Of a DNA stretch of 64,000 nucleotides, positions 34,120 to 46,059 are shown in pieces; position 1 is the first letter of the stretch; every line of letters starts with the position of its first letter. The notes below the pieces were generated by a model. It made no database searches. It was not told where the DNA came from and saw nothing but the letters and a program-made list of their open reading frames with translations. The position numbers and the translations under genes were made by a program. Source of the stretch: Pyrus communis (taxonomy: Eukaryota > Streptophyta > Magnoliopsida > Rosales > Rosaceae); contig NC_084811.1 in the NCBI RefSeq assembly GCF_963583255.1, positions 18,370,088-18,434,087 on the forward strand, in the 5' to 3' direction.

Positions 34120-34863
34120 ACTAAAACAAAACACACGAAAAAGAAACAAAAAGAAACAACGGGGGATTAGCAAAGTTGCTAATCCCCGGCAACGGCGCTA
34201 AAAATTTGATGTGATAAATAATAGCACTCAAATTAAACCTTCTTATTGACAATTGTAGTAAAGATGTAAGTAGGGATCGTTCTAGGCCGGAGATTAGAAG
34301 GGATTGCTAATCTACTAAAAACTGACTCAAAGATACAAAACTAGGCTTGAAAATACTTAAATAAACTCAGACTCTTAACTAGACTTATATGACTCAAAAC
34401 AAACTAAAAAGACTCAAAACAGCACAAAACAATCAAATAGACTCAAAACAGACTATAGGACTTACTTTGGACGAAAATTGAATTGATTTTGACTTAAAAC
34501 ACTTAAAAACACACAATATGACAGATTCTCGCTAATTTGTCAGTTACAAACTTCTTCTAGAAAAATGATATTAGCAATTCGTGAAATGCTCCAGAAAATA
34601 GACATCCGTAGATTTCCAAGCATATAAGGCTCATTCTCTAATTCATTGTGAGTTGTTCGCAACTTGCTTCCAAAGTCAGCTAATCTGCACAGGTAATTTT
34701 GACGAATTTGTTACTTAAAATCCCACTTGTGCTATTTTTCTTTTCTTTGCTTGACAAATCCCACAAAACACAAAAACATAGTAAATAGCTCAAAAATATA
34801 AGAAACTAACTAAGAAAAGACAAGTGAATTTGATGTCAAATATATATAAATATGAGCTTATCA
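34120..34863 (-). mobile_element. LTR, primer-binding site and leader of a minus-strand LTR element
   Basis: The LTR is 34207-34863 (657 bp); on the minus strand it starts TGATAAGCTCATA and ends ..CACATCA. Immediately after it on the minus strand comes AGCGCCGTTGCCGGGG (34184-34199), a primer-binding sequence common in Athila/Tat-type and related non-autonomous elements. A perfect 12-bp-arm hairpin (34162-34173 with 34176-34187) overlaps the PBS end. The internal region stops after about 90 bp at the SCAB copy, and no second LTR is present. Confidence 0.8.
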
Positions 34864-35056
34864 TTTTTGCAGGTACTAAAAATTCTTTCAAATACCATGA
34901 ATGATGTCTAGAGGTTCCTCATACCAAACTAGTTTTAGAACCAATACTCAAAGCACAGTTGGCTAATCTATGCCCAACGCCAATGTAATTAAAACTATGA
35001 AACGACTAGTCCTCACCCTTGATCGTACATTGTGGGTAGTTTCTCGTTTTATGAAC

Positions 35057-35423
35057 TAAGAGCATCTCTAAAGGAGATGTCAAAACTACTACATAGACAT
35101 ACAACAACAAACTCTCTCCAACCGAACATTCAATTTCTTACATAGCGTTAAGTCAATTGAAGGCAAAATCTTATGCTGTCAAATTCATTTAATAAATTTT
35201 TAATAGATGTGATGCAATATATAATAAATGTTGTTGTGTGTTCCAAGTATTTAATTAGTTGTTCTAGTAATTGATGCCACAACGAGATGAAAAACTATAA
35301 ATTGACATTATTATTTAACATATCGGGTGGAGCAAAAAATTGTACAAAATGTAAAATTGCCATATAAGCCATCAAATATCATTTTGATGTTTTAAATTTT
35401 ACATCTCCTTGGAGATGCTTTAA
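35057..35423. mobile_element. Tourist-like (PIF/Harbinger) MITE, 361 bp
   Basis: Target duplication TAA (35057-35059 and 35421-35423) flanks terminal repeats GAGCATCTCTAAAGGAGATGT and the inverse ACATCTCCTTGGAGATGCTT. There is no coding capacity. The termini resemble those of the larger element at 52737-54064. Confidence 0.9.
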
Positions 35424-35584
35424 CAATTCTATGTATTTGTTCGACCAAGTAAAATTTATGAGTCTATTCATTTTTTTTTTTAAAAATAGATTATACATTG
35501 TTCAATTAATATTTTGACTTGTAAGTAAGAAGTTTTAGATTCAAATCTTGTATAAATATATCATTGTGTAAAAAATATTAAACA

Positions 35585-37195
35585 TTAAAACTTGAGTAAA
35601 GTACAAAAAACTATTTCAACTATTGGTGTCACGACACTTTTATACCTCATCTTATAAAATTGACAAAGTCATATCTCATCTTTAGAATTTGATTCAATGT
35701 TATACTTTCTGTTACTTGGCCGTTTACTTTTCAGTTAAATGCTGACGTGGCTTGATTCGGGGCCCATTTTCTATTAAAAAATCATTAAAAAATTATTAAA
35801 AACTAAAAAAAAATTATTTAATATTATTTAAATATTAAAATAATAATAAAAAGTAAAAAAAAAATGAAAATGAAAATAACCCTCAATTCGTCCCTCCCCT
35901 CCCCCCCCTCTCTTCTCCCCATCTTCATCTTCTTCCCCCACCTGCAAACACCCCCCACCCCCCAAAAAAAAAAAAAAAAAATTTGAAAACCCATCAACCC
36001 CCCCTGCGGAAGAAGAAGGAGAAGGAGGAAGAAGAAGGAGAAGAGGAAAAAAAGGAGAAGGAAGAAGAAAAAAACAATTTTTTTTTTTTTTGAAAACCCA
36101 CCAACACCCCCCTCCCCCCCTGGCGAGCCCCATGGAAGAAGAAGAAGGAGAAGGAGAAGGAGGAAGAAAAAAAAAATTCTGAAAACCCATCAACCCCCTT
36201 GCGGAAGAAGAAGAAGGAAGGAGAAGGAGGAAGAAGAAGAAAAAGAAGAAGAAGAGGAAAAAAAGGAGAATGAAGGAAAAAAAAATTGTTTTTTTTTAAA
36301 CCATCAATCCCCCCCTGAGGAAGAAGAAGAAGGAGAAGGAGAAGGAGAAGGAGGAAGAAGAAGAAGAGGAAGAAAAATTAAAAAATTAAAAATTAAAAAA
36401 AATTAAAAAACCAACCCAACCCAGTTCCCCTCCTCCTCCCAACCATCTACAACCCAAAAAGAAGAAGAAGAGGAAGAAAAAGAGGAAGAAGAAGAAGAAA
36501 AAAAAAAAAAAAAAAAAAAAAAACTCAACCCAACCTAATTCGTGTACCCCCTGCAACCCAGAAAGAAGAAGAAGGAGGAGAAAAAAAAAAAAAAAAATCC
36601 AAAGTGAACCCATTTCATCCCCCTGCCAACCCCAAATCCACCACTCTCATCCATTCTCCACATCCTCTTCTGCACCCATTATCCACCTTCTCCGACGGGA
36701 TCTGGATTCTTTTTTTTTCTTCTGGGTTGCAGGAGGGAGAAGAGGGGGTGGGGGAGGGGGAAAATTGAGTGTGGGTGCAGGGGAAGACAAATTGGAATTT
36801 TTTTTTTTGGGGGGGTGGGGGGGGGGGGGGGTGGGGTTTGTTTGCAGGTGGAGGGAAGAAGATGAAGATGAGAAGAGAGAGTATGGGGGGAGGGGGAGGG
36901 GAGGAACGAATTGAGGGTTTTTTTTTTATTTTTAAATTTTTATTATTATTTTAATATTTAAAAAATATTTTTTTTAGTTTTTAATAATATTTTTATGATT
37001 TTTTAATAGAAAGTGGGCCCTGTATCAAGCTACGTCAGTATTTAACTGAAAAGTAAACGGTCAAGTAACGGAAAGTATAACATTGAACCAAATTCTAAAG
37101 ATGAGGTATGACATTGTTAATTTTAAAAGATAAGGTATGAAAGTGTCGTGACATTAATAATTGAGGTAGTTTTTTGTACTTTACCTTTAAAACTT
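35585..37195. mobile_element. Mutator-type foldback element, 1593 bp
   Basis: The 9-bp target duplication TTAAAACTT (35585-35593 and 37187-37195) flanks long inverted repeats starting RRGTAAAGTACAAAAAACTA, each about 350 bp. A 9-bp duplication with long TIRs is typical of Mutator-like elements. The centre (about 35880-36910) is a purine/pyrimidine-asymmetric mass of GAAGAAG repeats with G and A runs, and is itself partly inverted (CTTCATCTTCTTCCCCCACC against GGTGGAGGGAAGAAGATGAA). No transposase is present. Long phenylalanine-, glycine- or proline-rich frames here are repeat by-products. Confidence 0.92.
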
Positions 37196-37802
37196 TGGCA
37201 GCAAAGTGAACCCCAACAAATGCTAACCCAAGCCCACGTTTAAGAGGAATTTCGTGCCCAAAAGAAACCTGTTTTGAAATTCTTGCACAATTCCATCCCA
37301 GGACCAAGCCCAAATTTGATTGGAAATCCATGCCAACTAAGTTAGAGACCAGTTAAAGCTAGGAATTGCTAATCCAAATCCATGTTTAGTAGGAAATATC
37401 TGTTAACTGTTAAGCCATGTAGAATCTTCCAATTTTGACTTAATTTGTCGTACAATCAGTGGATTGTCCTGATAGTTAGTGTTTTACTCTTCAACCCACT
37501 ATGTTTTGGCTTCAAACCCTTCCTCTCTCCTTAATGTAGATTTGTGTAGAATATCATTTGAACTAAAAAAATACATATCCAAATGGTTCTCCTAAAGGGC
37601 AACCTTTAGTGTCTAGTATCCAGATCATGTTGCTATTTAAAATGCAGCGGTGGCCTATATAGCATTGAGAGTAGCTTCCACCAAAACGTCTGTGATGCCC
37701 TTGTATAGACGATCGTCTCCTTTTTCAAAAGAGTGACGTTTGAGTAAACCAAATTGCGATACATTATTTTCAAAACCTCAAATCTTTAAAAATGCATAAA
37801 CC
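37196..37802. other. Intergenic DNA, no feature recognised
   Basis: No coding, RNA or repeat signature was recognised. Confidence 0.5.
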
Positions 37803-37856
37803 ATAAGAGGTGATTGGAGGACACTCATTTTTTGACACTTATTTTATAGGGCTTGT

Positions 37857-40800
37857 TGACACACCCCGACCCATAAAGTCCACTTGGACCCTGAATCGAG
37901 CTGTGCTGGCCGACACCTGGAAGGTGACGAAGCCATTAAAATGTGATACTGCATAAAAAGTGAATAAATTTGAATCTAAAAGTGTCTAAGTACCAGAGTG
38001 CGCTACGAGTGGGAGCGAACCCATTTCACACGCGATGTCAGAGCATAAGTAAGGTACAGTAGTGTGGGTAAGAATCATACCCTTAAAAGTAGCCACCAAT
38101 ACTAAGATTAGCTATATATCCTCGTCGATACGAACCCAGCAGTTAAAACCTGAAGGGGTACAAAACAGAAAGTGTGAGTAAGCAGTAAAACCAAGCTTCC
38201 CAAAACTATTACCTTTCTAACAGTAATAACCCCTCACTGTAATTCCCTTATCGTTTTCTATAGGACAGTACAACATATATACATATATCCAAACCATACT
38301 CAGAAATGACCAAAACCACGGTTTGCCATCAACTCTATCATACATTAATAAGTAGGCCAAATGAATTTAATCAATACAAAGTGATATATTAGTCAGAGTC
38401 ATCTAAAATGACATGTACAACTTATCCATATCTCATCAATCATGGCTAGCATATAAGTCGGAGTCACCTATAGTGACCTGTACGACTTATCCATATCTCA
38501 TCAATCCTAGCTAGCATATAAGTCGGAGTCACCTATAGTGACCTGTACGACTTATCCATATCTCATCAATCCTGGCTAGCATATAGCTCGATAAGTATAC
38601 CTGCACACGAGTCGGAACCACCTAAAGTGGTTTGTACGACAGGACTGGGTGTAAATAAATACGCTCAAGTGCTACGATCACATGAAGATTGTACGAATAA
38701 TCGCGGGTCACCTACGAGTCGGAACCACCTAAAGTGGTCTGTACGACAGGACTGTGCACCTACCTTGGACCCAAGGTGAGCGTAAGGTGCGGGAGGTGAA
38801 TATCACGTGAAAGACTGTGCCCTGGCCACGGGCGGGAGCACTAACACCAGGGTGCAGGTTTATGAGCTCTCAATGCATCTCAATATAACATGTGGAACTC
38901 ATGGCAACCAGTACGACAGTATCGAAGTTGCCTAACACATAACTGTAGTCATGCTATAACTCAATCGATTCAACTAATACCATAAACTCACCTGAACTTA
39001 CCTGGGTGTCCTGAGTTCACCTTTGCACTTGAAAACATTCCCAATAATTATATACAAGTAATATACATATGGATATACCATCATGCAATCTAATACTCAA
39101 TCATGTCGTAGCATTTTCAATTATAAACAATACGGTGAGAAGTGTACAATCAATAACGCCCTACTCCCAAACTACTTATTTTCAGGGATAATTATCCATG
39201 ACAACCCAATTAACACTAATTTAACTAACTAATTCATAAAACTAAAACTTGCCTTTACCAATTTCCTTCGCATTACTCAATTTCCCAAGCAAGGCTTTTG
39301 TCTCAAATATTTTATGGTTGCATCTAACGTCTCGTTAGACTGCCTACGTACCCTAAACAGGGATCAAGCCATTTGTAGTTCATATAGTACTTCAAGCATT
39401 CACAATAATTATATATGAAAGTAATATGCCTAATCAATTTAAAAGTGTCGATAGAACTCTCAATAATATGTACTATAAAAAGGAAAAGATGCACTCACCT
39501 GGAGTCCACGCTATGATTCTCTAGCGCACGCATCGAGGCGTCCTGAATGATTGGTCCCTATGACCAATTATCAAATCACATCTCAGAACTCTTATCCGTA
39601 GAATATGTAATTCACGTAAAACACAACCTCAATGACATTCTAAAATAGTCTGAGACCCATTGACCACAAATCAACAGTCGATCAAAGATCGATGGTGGGG
39701 TTTACAACCCTGTATAACTTGACCTGGAAGATCCGCATATCAGATTTCCAATCTGCAACTCCCAACAATACACAATATGCTTCTAGAATAACATATTAAA
39801 ATTTCATTACGATCCAACGGTTGGATCTCCGCCATTTGCCCAAAACCAAGTGGACGTGAACATTTATTTTACTAACTTACAAATTCAATTCGGGAAGATC
39901 CGTACATTGGATTCCCGATCCATAAATTCCTATGATCTTTAAATATTACGTATTATAATGTACCCAAGTTTGGTGACGATCCAACGGTCAGATCATCGAT
40001 TCACATTTTTATCAAGTAACGTATCGTAACGATTTAGGTTCCAACTATCAACCTACGTCATTCAAATGACAAAACTCAATTCAAGACATTTAACATAGCC
40101 TAAAAATAGCATTGGCGGCCCATTGGCCACGCGCCGCCGCACGCGCCGCCACGGGTGGCGGTCGGCCGCCCCGACTCACCGGAAAATCCAACTATTTCCA
40201 AAAATTCTCAAACTTCACAGAAATGAAGATCTCAGTGAGTGGAGCAACTTTCATACCTGCCACGAAGTCCAAAAGTGGACAGAAGATGGTCAATTTTGCC
40301 CACAAAGCAGGCGGGTGCCTAAAACTTCCCGACGTCGATTCGTCGTCTACGGTGGTCCAACGGGGTCAAGGTTGGTTGGGTTTTGCTCTTGGGATGATGG
40401 GCTACAAAGCCCAAGTGGTGGCATCGGCCATCGCTTTGCCGATTTGCCCAAAAATCGAAAAGGGTGGCCGGAGCACCATTGATTTTCGTCAACTTTCGTG
40501 GCCTCAAACCGCCACATACCATGGTTAATCAAGGTGGTTCTTGGGTGAGTTTTGTAGAGGGGAATAAGAGCTTCAAGATGGTGGTGGTGGCATCGAAAAA
40601 CTCCACCGGAGTTGGCCGGAATCGGCCTTGGGAAATGGACCCGCGGTGGGTGCGGGTGGATGGGAACCACTTCCTTTTCTTCTTCTTTTTTTTTTTTTTT
40701 TCTTTCCTCCCTCCATTTCTGATTGGGCTTCCCCCACAAAGTGGGGATTTAATTTAAATAAACACTAAACCTTGAATAACCAATTTCGAACGTCCGTAAC

Positions 40801-41004
40801 TATACAGTTATAATTCGGACTCGCAAACGGCTTTCGCCTATGCGTTCACATCCACGAGTATTACGAGAATATGTTAAAAGAATAAGTCATACGTCTCTCT
40901 AGACGATGGTCAACAGAAGTCAAAGTCCTTGCCTCTAGGGCAATTTCATAAATTCACGCTTTTAAAATAAAATAAAAACGTAAAATTTGGAACGGGTTGT
41001 CACA
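37857..41004 (-). mobile_element. Solo LTR of a chromovirus-type gypsy element, 3.1 kb
   Basis: On the minus strand it starts TGTGACAACCCGTTCC and ends GGGGTGTGTCA, with no internal domain on either side. It is flanked by CTTGT (37852-37856) and TTGT (41005-41008), consistent with a 5-bp duplication missing one base. It is homologous to the LTR at 724-2814 and more distantly to the LTRs at 56202 and 62580. It contains a 65-66-bp tandem repeat at about 38392-38580 and five 30-nt hairpins. A 138-codon open frame at 40112-40528 is inside the LTR and not a gene. Unequal recombination between two LTRs is the usual origin of a solo LTR. Confidence 0.88.
38392..38747. repeat. Five 30-nt hairpins with compensatory stem changes
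   Basis: Units are at 38392-38421, 38457-38486, 38522-38551, 38611-38640 and 38718-38747. All follow the plan outer 4-bp stem, 2 nt, inner 5-bp stem, 5-nt loop, inner stem, 5 nt, outer stem. Inner stems are GTCAT/ATGAC, GTCAC/GTGAC (twice) and ACCAC/GTGGT (twice). Loops are CTAAA or CTATA. Outer stems are GTCG/CGAC, apart from the first unit, where it is broken (GTCA against CAAC). Confidence 0.85.
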
Positions 41005-41005
41005 T

Positions 41006-41616
41006 TGTGGAGCAAAAAATAATCAAGAAAATTATGTAGATGACATGTGGACTTTTGGATAAAAAAGATAAAATTACCCTTGAGGCACACCGGGATCCCC
41101 ATGTGCATACAACGGAGAATAACGGCTCAATCGGGGTCAAAGGTGATCAAAATGATATTCTTTTAAACCATCTCATCAATCCTCATCAAATCCACACCCA
41201 CAAGGTAACTCCCAATTATTCTTTTCAAATTAGGATTAATTACCAAAATTAATTGATTAATTTCCTAATTAATTGATTAATTTTCTAATTGATTGCAAGA
41301 TATTATTTGGCATAATAACTTGCAATTAGAGCCAAAAAACCACCATAAGTGGTGGGTCCCCATTTCTCCAAATAAGGCCAGCCACATCCATATATATAGC
41401 CTATCATTTCTCCAAAAACCTAAGTCTAATTCTCTCCCAAAAATTCTCTAAACACTATCTCTCAAATTCTTACTTTGACGTTGGAGATTCTTTGGCCAAA
41501 GCCCCCCTCCCAAATTCAACGTGGGCGCGTGAGGCTCTTGGGCTTGATCTTAGGTGTTGATTGTTTTGCAGGTGCATTTTCGTCCAAGAAAAAGAAGGCG
41601 GAAATTTGCATCCACA
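41006..41616 (+). repeat. 5' LTR of the Tat-lineage element
   Basis: These 611 bp start TGTGGAGC and end GCATCCACA. The region is about 90% similar by eye to 48368-48954. The sequence after it (AATTGATGCTTTCATTAAGAG) is the probable primer-binding site; the same leader occurs at 33168. Confidence 0.88.
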
Positions 41617-43009
41617 AATTGATGCTTTCATTAAGAGTTTAATTCACATCCTCGAAGAAGACTCTTGCATTCAACATTTCTAATTTTCTGCATTCATTCG
41701 TAGATTTTTCCACACGTTCCTGCTCCTAGAATTTTTATATAAATTTTTTGAATAGCCCTGGAAAAGAAATACGATGACGAAAAAATTATGAAACAACAAC
41801 AAAAAGCGCTCCTTACAATTTGGGTTTTCACCCCCTGCCATTCTCGTAACTGCAAGTCCACGGAGCAGCAGTTGCAACAGCTCCAGCAATGAGGGAGGCC
41901 CATACACCATTGCAGCAGGCATGGCGTCAGGAGAAGGCCCTGCCCTTCCAAAATCCAACCCAGCCTGCACCAGTGTCACATGTAGCCCAAAATCAGCGCA
42001 GGACCAGATGGCCCACACGCTGATAGATGCGGCCTAGCACGCATAGGCATGCATAGCGCCTCCAGCGCAGATTGCAGCAGCAACGGGCCCGTGCCCTAAT
42101 CCGCTCAGGCCCAGATTAGGACTTAGGACCAGACGGCTCATCCATGCAAAAGGTCAGTGCATGTAGCCCACACTAGCGGCCCGACCCACTTTAGTAATCC
42201 GACCCCCTGCGTGGTCCAATTCGAGATCCAGCCCACTCATGTGGCCCTCCAAGCAATCTAAGGCCGGTTCAACCATCTTGACTTCAGATTTCTGGACAGA
42301 CGATTGAACCAGGGGTATTTTCATCCTATTTCTCCACAGATTTGACGTATCCCAACTCAAATCTCGCACCCGGAGCCTGTTACACTTCCGTTACTCAAGG
42401 AAACGCATATGGTCCAAGCTCTTCCAACTCAAATAGAGAACAACACTTGTCTCGATAGGTCATAGAGTTAACAAGCACCCTCGCACAACAGACAACCTTG
42501 GTGAATCAGCTCTTGCAACACACCAAGTTGCAGTGCCCCAAACGAGGTGTCCTGAAGTAGGACAAGGTCAAACAACAAACCTCTCTAACAGCATCCCGAC
42601 AAGCAGCCCCTCAACCAACCACGAACCGAGCGTTCGGGCAGTGTGCACTCCCGACTGGGCCCCCAAGATAGCGTATACTCTCGTCTTAGCGTGTGGAGGA
42701 GCTTGCACTGATAGGAGCATATTTATGCGACTTAGTTGCTTGTTTTCGTGCATTTAGGTTATTAGTTCTTAGTTATTTTAGTTAAGTAGTACCTCCTGCT
42801 GTGCCTCACACGGCCCCAACTCACCCTTACTCCATAATTCAGCTCTAGAGTGGCCCAATACCGGTAGTTGAGCATCTCATGTTGCGTGTAACATAGCCCC
42901 AGCTCCACGGCTCCCTGCCGCACCTTCATCCCTAGCCTAGGTGACGCAACAGAGCAACCTAATAATACCTCGGAGGTAACCGAGCAAGCCCTAGCCACGC
43001 CTGCCTCAC
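41617..43009 (+). other. Tat leader and gag remnant, no intact frame
   Basis: A gag-like start near 41773 (ATGACGAAAAAATTATGA) hits a stop at once. The rest is GC-richer than the surroundings and has several stops in every frame. No zinc knuckle, protease or RT motif could be read. Confidence 0.5.
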
Positions 43010-44670
43010 CCGATGAAGACTTCTGGCATTTGCACGTTGATGGCGTATCCAACTACAAGGGCTCGGAAGCAGGCGTGGTCCTTGTTACCCCAGATAGTTT
43101 GATGCTCGAGCAGGCAATCACTCTAGGCTTCAAAGTATCTAACAACAAAGTAGAGTACGAAGCCTTACTAGCAGGCCTCCTAATGGCAAAAGACTTGGCG
43201 GTGAAAAAAACTTGCAATTCATTCTGATTCTCAGCTAATCACCAGCTAGACTACTGGGAAGTACACGGTAAAACATTCGAAGATGGTGTATTACCTAGAG
43301 GATGTACGAAAGCAACTAGAAGAGTTTCAGACTTACACCCTCACTTAAGTTCCATGGGTAGACAATGCCCACACAGATGTGCTAGCCGGCTTAGGCTCCA
43401 CCCTTGACCACCAACTTAAATGCTCTATTTCGATGAAGTATCTAGATAAGCTACGCATATAGGTAGATCCAGCAGCCGAGGTGTCACAGATTGTAGTCTA
43501 GAAAGCTCCAAACAAAGGCAACACGCTACTACATATGGAACGACATTCTCGTCCGATGATCCTACACTATACCACATGTCCGCTGCCTAACGCTTCTTAA
43601 TGACCTAAAGGTTCTAAGCTCAATTCATGAAGGCGTTTGTGGAAATCAATCCGGAGGTCGATCTTTAGCACAGAAGGCTCTTAATCCAGGTTACTGCTAG
43701 CCTATTATGCATCAAGACGTTAAAGAGATTAGTACAAAAGTACAACCGCTGCCAACCCTACAAGCCGACACCAGTATTGCCTGTCAGTGAACTACACCCG
43801 CAAACCTTGGTCGTTCATGTAGTGGGCAATCGACTTGGCAGGGTCAATGTCGCTCGTAATTGGAAGTAGACGCATGATGATCGTGGCAACTGACTACTTC
43901 ACCAAATAGGTAAAAGCATAACCCATAATAACCACAACTTAGACAGATATACAACGCTTCATATAGAGGAACATCATTTGTCGATTTGGCATTCCTCAAT
44001 CCATCGTCACAGACAACGGCCCGTAATTCGTAGGCAAAGATTTGGCAAAGTTCTTCTAGAAATATGGCATTAAGCAGTACATGTCCACACCGAGGTATCT
44101 CCAAGGCAATGGACAAGACGAAGCATCCAACAAGATGATTCTCAACCACCTAAAAAAATCCCTCTCCGAAAAGAAGGGAAAATGGCCAGATGAACTTCCC
44201 GGATGTTTATGGGCATATCGTATAACTAAACGACGAGCAACCAGTGAGACTCATTTCTCTTTGGCATTTGGTTCAAAAGCAATCATTCATCCTAATGTCA
44301 TCGTGCCAAGTATCAGCACTTTACTGCCAAACATCAAGTGAAACAGAAAGGAGATGGCCACAAACTTAGATCTGGCAGAGGAGAAACGCGAGAAAGTTAT
44401 CACCCGCATCGCATCCTACCAGTAGTAGCTCATCTTCAACTATAACAAAAAAGCCAAGATCCGGCAGTTCCAGCTTAGAGATCTGGTCCTAAGAAAAGCC
44501 TTCATCACTGCCCGTAAAGAAGGCTTCAAAAAGATAGATTCCATTTGGGAAGGTTTATACAATATCAGCAGAGTAGGCGGCAATGGTAGTTACACCCTCG
44601 CCACTATGAATGAAAAAGAGATAAAAAAATAGTGGAACGTCTACAATCTGAGGAAGTACCATGCGTGACC
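43010..44670 (+). pseudogene. Tat-type RNase H and integrase remnant
   Basis: At 43024-43227 the frame reads LHVDGVSNYKGSEAGVVL, VSNNKVEYEALLAGL and MAKDLAVKK, the second (archaeal-type) RNase H typical of the Tat lineage. It is then frameshifted and partly readable to about 43430. Integrase follows: a zinc-finger region near 43690, the core from about 43855 (ATDYFTK; FGIPQSIVTDNGP; GNGQDEASNKMI; WPDELPGCLWAYR) and the C-terminal domain to 44668 (FQLRDLVLRKAF, WEGLYNISRVGGNGSYTL). Many in-frame stops make it non-functional. Confidence 0.9.
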
Positions 44671-44889
44671 TTCCACTACATCAAAATCCGAAAACTCAAG
44701 TAGCTCGACAGGCACCACCTCACAAATCGAGGACTATCCAGTTGTTATGCAGTTTTTACTTCACAACTAAGTTTTCGTTCGTTTCACTCGTTTTTCAATG
44801 AGGAATTCAGAAGTAATCTATAACTTGGCTCGGTTGATCACTCCTGCACTTCAAAAGAAGACTGCGCTTTCTTAGAAACTTGTCGTTGG

Positions 44890-45075
44890 AATTACACCCC
44901 CGTGGGGACCAACCATGCTCTCTAGTGAAGAAAGGTAAACCAATTCCCCAACACCTATCTGGGTCTGCTCTCCAGTGCGAAAGGATAAACTAATTGCTCT
45001 CCAGTGCGAGAGGGTAAATCAATTCCCCAACATCCACATGGTTTGCTTTCCAATGCGGGAAGATAAACTTTACGC
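44890..45075 (+). repeat. Degenerate tandem repeat after pol
   Basis: Units of about 40-60 bp share GCTCTCCAGTGCGARAGG and AATTCCCCAACAYC. Tandem arrays between pol and the 3' LTR are common in Tat/Ogre-type elements. Confidence 0.65.
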
Positions 45076-46059
45076 TCTAAATATCCAGACGTGGATGAGT
45101 CGGGCTACCCTGGTATAACTAGGTGCACGATGGCATACGCCAGGATTCCTAGAAGTAGCCACAATGGTCTTTTTCAAAGCTTAGCTAACTGAAGGATTTT
45201 GGGTCTCTTGGTCTAATCCGTGAGGAACTGGGCCTTAGAGACGGATGAGGCACATTATGCAGTACACCTTATGAACAACTGCCCTGGAACCCTAAACCTG
45301 CTACCAATTGCACTAAGGTAGCCTATGGTTTCCAGAAGATTGCATACGGCTTGCCCTTCGAGCAATAAGTTGCCCTAAACTTATATAACCGCACATTTTT
45401 GTGAAAGGTTAAACAAGTTAGCGTGCATATACGAAGCTCTATCCATTGCCGACATGTTACGCAGTCGATAAGCTTCACTTTTACCAAGCGCGGAATGATT
45501 GTTTAGATCTAAACTAATTCCTAAAATGTTGTGATACTTGCTATGCAACCCACATAATTGGTTATATAAAAAGTAAGGAGTTCTCTCGGGCCTTTGCTTA
45601 CAAAATTCCATACAACCGCGTACTTATGATACGAAAGGTTAGCGAATTTTATGACCCAAAAATCTTTACTATGTTGTGATGCAGGCCACAAACAACTCAA
45701 ATGATTGAAGAAAGCCAAGGTTAACAGTCAAGTGGTCACGCGAACTCATCTGCTTCTGTAAGTAAGGCATCTGGCTGCCGACCCTATGGCTAACAACTTT
45801 GCAAAAGTTCTACACCAACACACATGGCTACATAGGCTACGCGGGCTTGTTTGCTTATAGAAAAGTAGCACGTTTGTCGCTGGTCTAAAGGTTAAAAGTT
45901 GGGCGTGAACAAAAGAAGAGCGAATGAAGCAAGTTTATTAGATTTTCTAGTAAAATTGATAAACAACTAGCAAAGGCCGAAGAAGTTCAAGCAAAGCAAA
46001 AAACAACAAGAAAAACAAAAAAAAATCCTAAAGGCTACTTAGAAGACTACTCTTTAGCA

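Noticed and set aside
35828..36954. Open frames rich in Phe, Gly, Ser and Pro
   Set aside because: They are by-products of GAAGAAG and G-run repeats in the Mutator foldback element.
38392..38580. CRISPR-like repeats with spacers
   Set aside because: The 65-66-bp tandem units lie inside a plant LTR; the 'spacers' are themselves repeated. No cas genes are present.
40112..40760. Overlapping open frames of 119-138 codons on both strands
   Set aside because: They lie within the solo LTR, overlap each other in several frames and have no family resemblance; GC content alone explains them.
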